In this document: positions 1-7,068 of the stretch, one piece after another
Layout: the number at the start of each line of letters is the position of its first letter
Position numbering within the stretch: position 1 is the stretch's first letter
Assembly (NCBI GenBank): GCA_002314605.1
Contig: DCGO01000127.1
Location: 322-11,382 of the forward strand
Source: Lentisphaeria bacterium UBA1776
Lineage (GTDB): Bacteria > Verrucomicrobiota > Lentisphaeria > Victivallales > Victivallaceae
Direction of reading: 5' to 3'
Length of the DNA: 11,061 nucleotides
Notes under the pieces: model-generated
What the model saw: only the letters and a program-made list of their open reading frames with translations
Told to the model about the DNA's origin: nothing
The model's database searches: none
Translations under genes and position numbers: made by a program

Positions 1-231
1 TCTGTCTCTCTCTATTTCAGCAGCGCTGAACTGAAAGAGGAGGAGCTCGATCTGACAGAAGAACTGCGAGAGGAACTGCTTCAGGAACTGCCGATGAATC
101 TGCTTTGCGCCCCGGACTGCAAAGGGCTTTGTCCGCAGTGCGGCAAGGATCTGAATCACGGAAAATGCAAGTGCAAAGTGCAGGGCTCCGATTGCTGGGG
201 CGCGCTCGATTCGCTTGATCTTGAAAAATAA
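1..231 (+). CDS. DUF177/YceD family protein, C-terminal part
   Basis: The reading frame is open from the first base and ends at TAA 229-231, so the 5' end lies outside the window; 76 residues are visible. They carry the hallmark DUF177 cysteine cluster: CAPDCKGLCPQCGKDLN at about residues 36-52, followed by CKC at about 57-59. It is preceded by an acidic Glu/Leu-rich stretch. Family knowledge: YceD/DUF177 is linked to large-subunit rRNA accumulation and is commonly encoded directly upstream of rpmF (ribosomal protein L32). The paired Cys motifs suggest a metal-binding knuckle (inference). The extreme C-terminus here is SDCWGALDSLDLEK rather than the common DPR-containing tail. The next gene starts 13 nt downstream and is not rpmF, so the usual neighbour is missing. 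Identification rests on the Cys motif and is fairly secure; the function in this organism is inferred. Confidence 0.85.
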   Translation, partial: SVSLYFSSAELKEEELDLTEELREELLQELPMNLLCAPDCKGLCPQCGKDLNHGKCKCKVQGSDCWGALDSLDLEK

Positions 232-244
232 AGAGGTGCTGACA

Positions 245-1492
245 ATGGAATTCACCAAAGGAAGAAATCAGTGGCGCAAGCCTGCCGGAAAAAGCTACAA
301 GGTTCTTTTTGCCGGAGATACCGATCCCCGGATGCAGGGGGAGGAGCTGACCGCAAACGGTCACAGCGACAAGATCATGAAGGAGATCAAGCCGGTCTTC
401 GATGCGGCGGACTGCCGGATTATCCAGTGGGAAACCGCAGTCACAGAAGCGGAGACCCCGATCGACAAGAGCGGTCCCAATCTGAAGATCAGACCGGCTT
501 GCCTTTCACTTCTGAACTATCTCGGCGTCGATATTGCGCTTCTGGCGAACAACCATGTCGGCGACTACGGCCCCGAGGCCGTCAACGAGACGATCCGGCA
601 TCTGACGAAGAACGGTCAGAAGACCGTCGGCGCAGGCAAGGATCTCGCCGCCGCTTTGAAACCGTTGAAATTCAAGCTGGGGAACATTCCTGTGACCCTG
701 ATAAACCTCTGCGAAAACGAGTTTGGCGGAGCGCGTGAAGACCGTGCCGGAACCGCGACGATGCAGACGCTGCGCGACCTTGCCGCGGTGCGCGAAGCGA
801 AGTCCGCAGGCGGTTTGGTTTTTGTCGCGTTGCATGGCGGACACGAGACCAATCCCTTCCCTTCGCCGCGCATGAGCGAACTTTTCCGCGCGTTGATCGA
901 CGCCGGAGCCGATTTGGTCTGGAACTGCCACACCCATTGTCCCGAAGGCATTGAATTGTGGAACGGCAAGCCGATCGTCTATTCCCCCGGCAACTTCTAT
1001 TTTCCGCCGCGCTATGCACATCCCTCCGGTGCATCGAACTGCTGGTGGTGCGGCTATATGGTCCAGTTCGAGGTCGACGCCGAGGGCGTCAGCGGTTTGA
1101 GCGTGATTCCCTATCAGCAGTACCCCGACCATGTCTCGCTGCTCAAAGGCGAGCGATATAAAAAGTTCTTCGACTACATGAAGATCTTGTGCGAACCGCT
1201 TGACAAGCCGGAAGAACTCCAGCACAAATTCGATGTCTGGTGTACCGGACCCGGATTGGGCTATATGAGCCAGATCCCGACCTTCAATGGCATCTGGGAG
1301 CCGAACTGGAAGAACCGCGACGTGGTCAAAAGGTATCTGTCGATCCGCAATCTCTTCAGCTGCGAGGCGCATCACGATATGCTGCGCCGCACTTTGATGC
1401 TGATCGAACAGTACAAGATCACCGCGCTGAAAGAGGAATTTCCGGAAATCCAGAAACTTCAGAAGCCCGACTTTCTTGATCCCCAGCCCTGA
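245..1492 (+). CDS. CapA-like metallophosphatase (PGA_cap family)
   Basis: This is a 415-residue protein of the poly-gamma-glutamate capsule CapA-like calcineurin-fold phosphoesterase family. Metal-binding motifs appear in the expected order: GDTDPRM at 24-30, a Glu at 63 in QWETA, NNHVGDYG at 102-109, HGGHE at 197-201, the NCHTH block at 227-231 (family form GHHPH), and YSPGNF at 246-251. Residues about 290-415 form an extra, mostly helical C-terminal extension that I do not recognise. ATG 245 was chosen because AAGAGGTG lies just upstream; an in-frame TTG at 215 would overlap the previous gene and has no better ribosome site. No signal peptide or N-terminal membrane anchor is visible, unlike many CapA proteins, so it is probably cytoplasmic. 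It starts 13 nt after the DUF177 gene and is probably cotranscribed with it. Its 3' end overlaps the convergent glycosyltransferase gene by 34 bp. The substrate is unknown, and no capsule-synthesis partners (capB, capC) are nearby. Confidence 0.85.
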   Translation: MEFTKGRNQWRKPAGKSYKVLFAGDTDPRMQGEELTANGHSDKIMKEIKPVFDAADCRIIQWETAVTEAETPIDKSGPNLKIRPACLSLLNYLGVDIALLANNHVGDYGPEAVNETIRHLTKNGQKTVGAGKDLAAALKPLKFKLGNIPVTLINLCENEFGGAREDRAGTATMQTLRDLAAVREAKSAGGLVFVALHGGHETNPFPSPRMSELFRALIDAGADLVWNCHTHCPEGIELWNGKPIVYSPGNFYFPPRYAHPSGASNCWWCGYMVQFEVDAEGVSGLSVIPYQQYPDHVSLLKGERYKKFFDYMKILCEPLDKPEELQHKFDVWCTGPGLGYMSQIPTFNGIWEPNWKNRDVVKRYLSIRNLFSCEAHHDMLRRTLMLIEQYKITALKEEFPEIQKLQKPDFLDPQP

Positions 1493-3432
1493 CGCATGCT
1501 TTTGAGCTTGCGTTCCGCCTGGGCGGCGAGCTCCTTGTCGCCCGCGTAACGGGCGGCGACCAGAAGGTTGCGCCAGAACCCGGCATTTTCCGGCTCTGCC
1601 TGGACCGCACGGCGTAAAAGCCGTGCGGCTTTTTTGTACTCAGGCGGCTTCTTCTGCAGCAGCGTGATCGCATAGAGATTCAGCGCCGGAGCATAGGCGG
1701 GATTCTGTTTCAGCCCTTTCTGACAGTATTCCGCACACTCTTCAAGGTGTTTCATCTGATAGAGAAAGAGCGCGTAGTTGAAGCAGAGTTCCGCTTTCGG
1801 GCGCGGTCCTGCGCACTGGAACGCCTTGCTGAAAAGCCCCGCTTTGTATTGCAGCGGAGCGAGGTTGGCAAGATTCATCCATCCCTCGAACTCGTCGGGA
1901 TCGGCTTTGATCGCCTGACGGTAACAGGCGACTGCGAGCGCTGGATTTTTTTCCGTTTCCGCTATGGAGCCCAAAAGGTTTGCCGCATGCGCCGGAGCCA
2001 GCGCGAACTCCGAGGAAACGACCTCTTTCAACAGTTCTTTGCTCCGGCGCAGATCGTGTTTCAGATAGGCGGCTTCGCCGAGCATCTGTTTGGCTTCGAT
2101 CTGTTCCGTTTCATCTGGAAGCCTCAGATTGCAGAACGCCGAACCGGCAAGGCTCAGCAGCAAAACGGCACAGCCAAAGTACAGACGGCGTTTTTCAAAA
2201 ATCCAATTCCAGAAGAGCGCCGCGCTCAGCAGGAGCCCCAGCCACATCACAAGGCGGTAGCGTCCTGAAGTCACGGTCAGGACCTGCGCCGCAAAAACGG
2301 CGGCCGTCAGCAGAAAAGGATGCACCCACTGCGTCTGTTTCCACAGAAAACACCCGGCGATCCCGGCGAACAGCAGAAAGGCGGAAAGCCACGAGCCCAG
2401 ACGCATGACCGTCGTGCGGCGGAAGACGGCGCGGTTGTCGGAGCCTGCGGCAAGTTCTGACGGATGAAAGACCAAAAAAGCCTTTTTGCCCAGCAAAGCG
2501 GTCTCCTGCAGCGGATGGGACACGATGAAATCCCGGCAGCGCGACAGCCAGATCCTGTCGGTGGAAATATGCTCTTTGCGCGATTTTTCCGCCGCCTGCC
2601 GGTGGAGTTTGTTCCAGCGCAAGCCCGGACGCAGATAACAGGTCCCGTCAGCTTCGGCGTTGTTGCCGAGCCAGATATTGAAGCCGGTGTTCGCCTGGAT
2701 CCCGCAGAATTGTTTATAGTGAACACTTTTGGCGATGATGACTGGAGCGATGACAAGCAGAGCTCCGGCGAGGAACAGAAGAAGACTTTTCCACTTTTTT
2801 TCCCAGAGGGAATAAACAGTTTCCGCGCCGATGAAAGCGAGACTCAAACCGTGGGTCGCCGCAGCAAGTCCGGCGCAGAGCCCGGCGCAGACATAACCCG
2901 CCATCTTTTTTTTCTGTTCCGCAAAGGCGAATGCTCCGAAGCAGAGTGCGAAGAGCGGCAGAAGCAGGGACTCGGAAACAAGTTCCGCCGGATGGAAAAT
3001 AAGCGGTGCGGCGATCATCGAAAAGCCGAGAAACAGCAGCCGGACACTTTCTTTGATCTTATAGTACCCGGTCAGACGGTAAAGGAACAGCAGCGCGGCA
3101 AAGTTGAGAAGCGTCTGAAGGATGCGCGCGGTGACGATGCCCCCGCCGCAGCCGTAGACGGCGGCGAGAAAGAAGCTGTAGAGCGGCGCGTGGATGTCGG
3201 GGATCGCAGGGAAAAACTGCCCGTTCAGGAGCTCCAGCGCCCGGGCGTGGTACTCTGAAATATCGGCTCCGGCGGCGACGGAAAAGTTTTCAAACGCCGA
3301 AAACTCCGCCAGATAGAGCAGGCGCAGAAGCGCTCCCGCCGCGGCAAGTCCCCATGCAATGAGTTTATTTCGATGGGAAATCGAACTCATACTCGAAGAG
3401 GTCGCCGATCCGTTTGACTGCTTTTTCTTCAT
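1459..3432 (-). CDS. GT-C (GT39/PMT-like) membrane glycosyltransferase with C-terminal TPRs
   Basis: This 657-residue integral membrane protein has about ten hydrophobic segments between residues 23 and 435. After TM1 comes an acidic loop, GADISEYHARALELLNG (55-71), then HAPLYSFFLA. That is the arrangement of dolichyl-phosphate-mannose and undecaprenyl-phosphate-sugar dependent GT-C enzymes, where an Asp/Glu in the first periplasmic loop is catalytic. A second soluble loop (about 239-310, GFNIWLGNNAEADG) also fits the family. Residues about 440-645 are tetratricopeptide-like helical pairs, including YRQAIKADPDEFEGWMNLA and a segment around 565-625, so this is a GT plus TPR fusion. ATG 3432 was chosen because GAGGG lies 5 nt upstream; it gives a basic MKKKQ start and a 68-bp overlap with HPr. 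Alternatives are ATG 3435 or ATG 3390 (26-bp overlap, no clear ribosome site). It is probably the last gene of the minus-strand operon. Sugar donor and acceptor are unknown. Confidence 0.8.
   Translation of the reverse strand: MKKKQSNGSATSSSMSSISHRNKLIAWGLAAAGALLRLLYLAEFSAFENFSVAAGADISEYHARALELLNGQFFPAIPDIHAPLYSFFLAAVYGCGGGIVTARILQTLLNFAALLFLYRLTGYYKIKESVRLLFLGFSMIAAPLIFHPAELVSESLLLPLFALCFGAFAFAEQKKKMAGYVCAGLCAGLAAATHGLSLAFIGAETVYSLWEKKWKSLLLFLAGALLVIAPVIIAKSVHYKQFCGIQANTGFNIWLGNNAEADGTCYLRPGLRWNKLHRQAAEKSRKEHISTDRIWLSRCRDFIVSHPLQETALLGKKAFLVFHPSELAAGSDNRAVFRRTTVMRLGSWLSAFLLFAGIAGCFLWKQTQWVHPFLLTAAVFAAQVLTVTSGRYRLVMWLGLLLSAALFWNWIFEKRRLYFGCAVLLLSLAGSAFCNLRLPDETEQIEAKQMLGEAAYLKHDLRRSKELLKEVVSSEFALAPAHAANLLGSIAETEKNPALAVACYRQAIKADPDEFEGWMNLANLAPLQYKAGLFSKAFQCAGPRPKAELCFNYALFLYQMKHLEECAEYCQKGLKQNPAYAPALNLYAITLLQKKPPEYKKAARLLRRAVQAEPENAGFWRNLLVAARYAGDKELAAQAERKLKSMRQGWGSRKSGF
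1616..1635 (+). terminator. possible intrinsic terminator downstream of the capA-like gene
   Basis: AAAAGCCG and CGGCTTTT form a perfect 8-bp stem around TG (or a 7-bp stem with a 4-nt loop). The right arm runs directly into six T on the plus strand. It lies 124 bp after the capA-like stop codon and is oriented to stop plus-strand transcription. It lies inside the minus-strand glycosyltransferase gene, so coding constraint could have produced it by chance. The GC part of the stem is only 4 bp, which makes it a weak candidate. Confidence 0.3.
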
Positions 3433-3643
3433 CATTGCCCTCAACGCGGAGCAGTGCCTGCGTGCCGCAGCTCAACCCCAAAGAGATCAGAGAAAGGATG
3501 CTGTCCAGCTCAATGGTGGACCCCGCCGCGATCACCGTGAAGCGGGTCCCGGAGAACTCCTGATTGATGGTATTCAGAATGACGCTGGACGGACGGCAGT
3601 GGATACCTGCCCGGTTGTGGATCGTGACAATACGCTCAAGCAT
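3365..3643 (-). CDS. HPr-family phosphocarrier protein
   Basis: This 92-residue protein has the length and order of HPr. The active-site block NRAGIHCRP puts the phosphorylatable histidine at His15, exactly as in classical HPr. Ser48 in the DSILSLISLG block corresponds to the regulatory Ser46 that HPr kinase/phosphorylase modifies in many bacteria. A GNDEE segment follows near residue 70, as in the family. Family role: it accepts phosphate from enzyme I (PEP) and passes it to PTS permeases or regulators, in the cytoplasm. No enzyme I, EII or hprK gene is visible in the window, so the partners are elsewhere or the role is regulatory (inference). The start ATG 3643 follows AAAGGGA, and the gene begins 8 nt after the SGNH hydrolase stop. 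The downstream glycosyltransferase start lies inside its 3' end. Cys16 replaces the usual Ala in the GLHARP consensus. Confidence 0.88.
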   Translation of the reverse strand: MLERIVTIHNRAGIHCRPSSVILNTINQEFSGTRFTVIAAGSTIELDSILSLISLGLSCGTQALLRVEGNDEEKAVKRIGDLFEYEFDFPSK

Positions 3644-3651
3644 ATTCCCTT

Positions 3652-6144
3652 TTATTCTCCTATTGCTTCAAAAGAACCGGCGTTTCCGCCGAAAGTAACC
3701 TGTTTGGCATCGGCGGAACTCACCTTGAGTCCGTCAAAACACCGGATCACGGGCTCCGCCTTGAACGCGGGCGAGAAACGCACCGTCTGTCCCGGAGACG
3801 CAAAGCCGCGCACCGCGCGCTCAAGCGAACGGTTGGAACGGCGGTCGGCGTTGTAAAATCCCATCAGTGCAACGGGGCTTTTTTCCGCTGTCACCTTGAC
3901 TGTATGCACGCCGTAGGCGAATCCCGTGAATCCCTTGCGGTTTTCGAGGAAAAGTTTTTCCTTCGTCCGCATTTCAAAGGGGTTTCCGGTCGCAAGCTCT
4001 GCGGCCGGGCTGCCGTCGATCGCGACCTTCAAGGTCCCCCCCCCCGGAGTATCCGCCCAGGCGACGGCAAAGGCATCGCCCGTCATCTTGAGCTCAATGG
4101 ATCTTCCCGGGGCAAGTTCGGTGATGAATTTGCCGTAGGGGAAGCCTGTCTGCGAAGCATACGGTTTCACCGCCGTGCCCGGGATCGACTCGACTCCGGT
4201 GTAAGAGGCTCCGAAAAGCTCCTTGACGTCGATGCCGACGAATTTCATGTCGGGCGACTCGAGTTCGATTACATGGCGGTCGGCAAAGGGCAGCCGCCCG
4301 TGCTTGAAAGCGGAGTTGCGTCCGGAGATCCACTGATTTTTACGGAAAACGCCGATCTTTGCTCCGTTGCAGAAAACGGGAGGACGCTTGATTTTGACCT
4401 TCTTTTCGTCAAAATCGATCCAGCAGTTGAAGGCATCTCCTTCGAGAATGACCGCATTGGGACGGAAAAAGCGTTTGCCCGATGCCGGAGTGTGGCGGAT
4501 CATGTCGCCTTCCCAGTTGACCGCTGTCGGCATCATGCGCTCCGGGAGCTGCTGCTGCGGAAAGCCCGCGACGACGGGACCGGTGACCTCAAACGCCTTT
4601 TCCAGCTGTTTGAACCAGATGTAGTGGATCGCCGCCTGCGGATGGCCGTCGCCGCAGCCGACTGCTTCGGGCTTGATGTGATTCATCAGCTGATTCTGTA
4701 CCAGACCGAAGTCGATGAACGGGATCCCGTAGCGCAGAGCGACCGCTTCCATATCATTGCCGTTAGGGGTGTAGCCGCCGTTGTTCTGGTAGATGCAGCC
4801 GATGAACTCGGTACCGGGATAGTTGCGCTGGATGAAGCGGATCGCCCCTTCAAAGACCGCCGCTTCGTCGGGCGTATCGGTCTTGACATTGGCTCCGCTG
4901 CCGTAGATCACGAGGTCGGGACGGACTCCTTCGGGACGGGTGAAGAGTTCCGGATAAAGCTCCTTCCAGGTGTGTCCGGCTTTATGACCGTTGTCTTCGT
5001 TTCCCGGAGCACGTTTCAGCTCGCACCACTCGCGCAGCCCGGAGTGGGATTCTCCGATGCTTGAGCCGTCGCGCGCCATGATGTTCAGCAGGATCTTGTT
5101 CGCCGGCAGATCGAATTTCTTCATCAGCTCGACCTTGAGTCTGCCGCCGTAGCTGAAAAAACGGCTGCTGCTTCCGAAATAGGGTTCCAGATCGGGGCGG
5201 TTGACCATTTTTGCGGAAAAATCCCCGGCATCGCAGAGCGGCTTCTTGAAGTCGGGACTTTTCGGGTCCTCATTGTAGGCGTAGAGCGGCGGATTCGCAC
5301 TGCCGCGGTCGATGCTGGAGCCCATGAGGACGATGTGGACCGTTTCCCCTTTCCAGAGCTTCTGCAAGGTACGCGGAATATGGCGGTAATAATCGGGCTG
5401 CGTGCGGAATTTCCCGACGGCGGCAGCCGCTTTGGCACCGCGCACCAGACTCGGCGCATAGATCCAGACAGGGGCATCGGAGCAGTTTTCAAATTCGATG
5501 CGGAGCCCGAGACTCAGACAATCTCCGGAAAAGGATTTTTTCCCCGGCGTGAAATTGCCCGGGATGACGCAGTTGTCAATCCTGAGTTCGACCGCTTTCT
5601 TGGTGATTTTGCTGGAGACCGAACACTCTTTGGCGGTGACCAGTTCCCCGCGCGACATTCTGGAAAAGGTGCGTTTGTCGCGCAGTTTGAAATCCTTTTC
5701 CGGCGACCAGCTCCCGTCTTCGCTGTCGAGCTTCATCACCTTGATACGGGCTTTGACCGCATCGGGATACTCCTGATAAACGGTGCAGAGCAGACTCACT
5801 GCGTCGCCCGCTTTGAGCTGTGCTTCGGGAAAGGTGAAGAACTGGTGAAAACTCTGATGCGGTTTGAGCTCCACGCCGTTCGGAACGGCAAAGGCGGGGC
5901 GTTTTTCCGGAGCGATGCGCGAACTGCGCCAGACACTCAGCGATCGCGCGTCCGGAGCGTTCCAGCAGGGAACGCAGTCGGAACGGTAACTGACCGCCTG
6001 TCCGGTACGGTGGGGGATGAACGAAACGAAACTGAATTCCGGATTCAGCAGAAGATTGCGCAGATCCTCCGCTGCGCAGAGTGCGCCCTGCAGCGCTGCT
6101 GCGAAAAGAAAAATCCCGATCCCTTTGAAGTTTTGAGTTTTCAT
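3652..6144 (-). CDS. secreted multidomain SGNH/GDSL hydrolase-like protein
   Basis: This is an 830-residue protein. Residues 1-24 form a signal peptide: MKTQNFK, a hydrophobic core, and a likely cleavage after ALCAA. Residues about 28-235 look like a beta-sandwich, possibly carbohydrate-binding (NLLLNPEF opening). Residues about 265-525 are the SGNH hydrolase core. Block I is LMGSSIDRG (273-281) with Ser277 as likely nucleophile, block III is GAN (417-419), and block V is GDGHP (498-502) with Asp499/His501. Residues about 530-830 are further beta-rich regions, including GRSIELKMTGDAFAV and a VDG-like AIDGSP element common in esterase accessory domains. A carbohydrate esterase acting outside the cytoplasm is the best guess; the substrate is unknown. 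Block V is DxH rather than the usual DxxH. A run of ten G (4036-4045) encodes Gly701-703 and could be a slippage site. The AAAGGA ribosome site is 14 nt from the ATG, unusually far. The stop codon is 8 nt before HPr. Confidence 0.8.
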   Translation of the reverse strand: MKTQNFKGIGIFLFAAALQGALCAAEDLRNLLLNPEFSFVSFIPHRTGQAVSYRSDCVPCWNAPDARSLSVWRSSRIAPEKRPAFAVPNGVELKPHQSFHQFFTFPEAQLKAGDAVSLLCTVYQEYPDAVKARIKVMKLDSEDGSWSPEKDFKLRDKRTFSRMSRGELVTAKECSVSSKITKKAVELRIDNCVIPGNFTPGKKSFSGDCLSLGLRIEFENCSDAPVWIYAPSLVRGAKAAAAVGKFRTQPDYYRHIPRTLQKLWKGETVHIVLMGSSIDRGSANPPLYAYNEDPKSPDFKKPLCDAGDFSAKMVNRPDLEPYFGSSSRFFSYGGRLKVELMKKFDLPANKILLNIMARDGSSIGESHSGLREWCELKRAPGNEDNGHKAGHTWKELYPELFTRPEGVRPDLVIYGSGANVKTDTPDEAAVFEGAIRFIQRNYPGTEFIGCIYQNNGGYTPNGNDMEAVALRYGIPFIDFGLVQNQLMNHIKPEAVGCGDGHPQAAIHYIWFKQLEKAFEVTGPVVAGFPQQQLPERMMPTAVNWEGDMIRHTPASGKRFFRPNAVILEGDAFNCWIDFDEKKVKIKRPPVFCNGAKIGVFRKNQWISGRNSAFKHGRLPFADRHVIELESPDMKFVGIDVKELFGASYTGVESIPGTAVKPYASQTGFPYGKFITELAPGRSIELKMTGDAFAVAWADTPGGGTLKVAIDGSPAAELATGNPFEMRTKEKLFLENRKGFTGFAYGVHTVKVTAEKSPVALMGFYNADRRSNRSLERAVRGFASPGQTVRFSPAFKAEPVIRCFDGLKVSSADAKQVTFGGNAGSFEAIGE
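4036..4045 (-). repeat. G10 homopolymer in the SGNH hydrolase gene
   Basis: Ten consecutive C on the plus strand read as CCG GGG GGG GGG on the coding strand (residues 700-703). Deleting one G gives GGA CCT TGA, an immediate stop. Adding one G reads about 20 foreign residues and then stops at TGA. This is the architecture of a simple-sequence contingency locus, but it is also a spot where sequencing length errors are common. Confidence 0.9.
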
Positions 6145-6150
6145 AGTGTT

Positions 6151-6179
6151 AATATAGTTCCTTTCTGTTCAATATACAA
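6151..6179 (-). promoter_or_regulatory. possible internal promoter before the SGNH gene
   Basis: In the 36-bp AT-rich gap between tonB and the SGNH gene, the minus strand carries TTGTAT (6179-6174), 17 nt, then TATATT (6156-6151). That is a good sigma70-like spacing. The -10 ends 6 nt before the ATG, so transcription from it would start at or next to the start codon and give a leaderless mRNA. The ribosome site AAAGGA (6164-6159) lies in the spacer and would be present only on the long operon transcript. Confidence 0.35.
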
Positions 6180-6180
6180 G

Positions 6181-7068
6181 TCATTTTGTCTTCAAAACCA
6201 GCTGGATCTCGAAAACTTTCTGTCCCGGGACATAAGGCGGCACCGGAAGGATGTCGAGCGTGGCGAGCAACGCCTTGACCGACTCCTCCATCGCGGGATT
6301 GCCGCTGGGACTCACAATGCGCGAAGAAAGCACCTTGCCCGAAGAGGATAAGGTGAACTCCACGACCGTTTCCGGACGGCTGTCGCCGATATGCGACTGC
6401 GCCGGCTGTTTCCATTTGGAATAGATGGCACGTTCCAGATTTTTCCCGTATCTTGTCAGATCGGCGTTGGCTCCGCCGCCCGGCGCTTTGCCGTCAAACT
6501 TTTTCCCGTGAGTCTGCGCCGCGTTTCTGTTGCCGACCGGAGTCCTCGGATCCATGACCGCAGGTTCGGACTGAAAAACGCCGTCCTGCGGGGAACGCTT
6601 CGGCTTGACGGTTTTCTTCGGAACCGTCTTTGCCGGTTTATTCTGTTTTTTCGCGGCGGTCTTTGCCGGTTTATTCTGCTTTTTCGGAACTGGCTTCGAT
6701 GGTTTATTCTGCTTTTTCGGAACCGGCTTCTTGAGGGAGGGGATCTTCGGCTCCGTCGGCGGAACAGACCTTTGCTGAACGACCGGCTCTTCGGGAGCTT
6801 TCGGCTGCGGTTTGGGCACATCCGGCTCCGGCTGGGGCTTGGAAAGACTCCGCCGCGCCCGTTCCGGCGGACCGACCACTGGTCCGGAGGAAAGCTCCGA
6901 CGGACCGATCTTGACGCGGAAAAGGTTGACCTTCTGCTTCGGCTGGCGCAGTTCAAAGTACCAGAGCGGCAGGAAGATCAGAAGACAGTGAAGCACGGCG
7001 ACCACCGCGTAGAGAACGGGGATCTTCCTGCTGCGCACCGGCAGTGCAATGGGAGCTTGCCGGATCAT
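6181..7068 (-). CDS. tonB: TonB/TolA-like energy-transduction protein
   Basis: This 295-residue protein has a single membrane anchor near the N-terminus (about residues 16-38, after a basic cytoplasmic stretch). A long Pro/Lys-rich periplasm-spanning region (about 65-160) follows, with a C-terminal TonB domain (about 203-293). The C-terminal domain shows the family pattern: LERAIYSKWKQP, VVEFTLSSSGKV, SPSGNPAMEESV, and PVPPYVP before the last strand. Family role: it links the ExbB/ExbD proton channel to outer-membrane TonB-dependent transporters. The spacer contains four 11-residue KPVPKKQNKPx-type repeats (114-157). The ATG shares one base with the exbD stop (TGATG), and GTGAGGAC upstream is the ribosome site, so translation is likely coupled. 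TolA is an alternative, but no tolB or pal follows. No outer-membrane receptor gene is visible in the window. Confidence 0.82.
   Translation of the reverse strand: MIRQAPIALPVRSRKIPVLYAVVAVLHCLLIFLPLWYFELRQPKQKVNLFRVKIGPSELSSGPVVGPPERARRSLSKPQPEPDVPKPQPKAPEEPVVQQRSVPPTEPKIPSLKKPVPKKQNKPSKPVPKKQNKPAKTAAKKQNKPAKTVPKKTVKPKRSPQDGVFQSEPAVMDPRTPVGNRNAAQTHGKKFDGKAPGGGANADLTRYGKNLERAIYSKWKQPAQSHIGDSRPETVVEFTLSSSGKVLSSRIVSPSGNPAMEESVKALLATLDILPVPPYVPGQKVFEIQLVLKTK
6602..6733 (-). repeat. 33-bp tandem repeat, about four copies, in tonB
   Basis: Three close copies start at 6635, 6668 and 6701 on the plus strand, each beginning GGTTTATTCTG and spaced exactly 33 bp. A degenerate fourth copy lies at 6602-6634. 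They encode the 11-residue Lys/Pro units of the TonB spacer. The unit length is a multiple of three, so copy-number change would alter the spacer length without breaking the frame. Confidence 0.9.

Noticed and set aside
506..1375. 289-codon minus-strand frame opposite the capA-like gene
   Set aside because: The plus strand carries all CapA metal-binding motifs; the antisense product matches nothing I recognise.
2464..3258. 264-codon plus-strand frame inside the glycosyltransferase gene
   Set aside because: The minus strand has a clear membrane protein here; the plus-strand product has no motif and no ribosome site.
3904..6351. Long plus-strand frames opposite the SGNH hydrolase and the tonB end
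   Set aside because: They are shadows of the minus-strand genes, low in family-like motifs, and read through two real gene boundaries.
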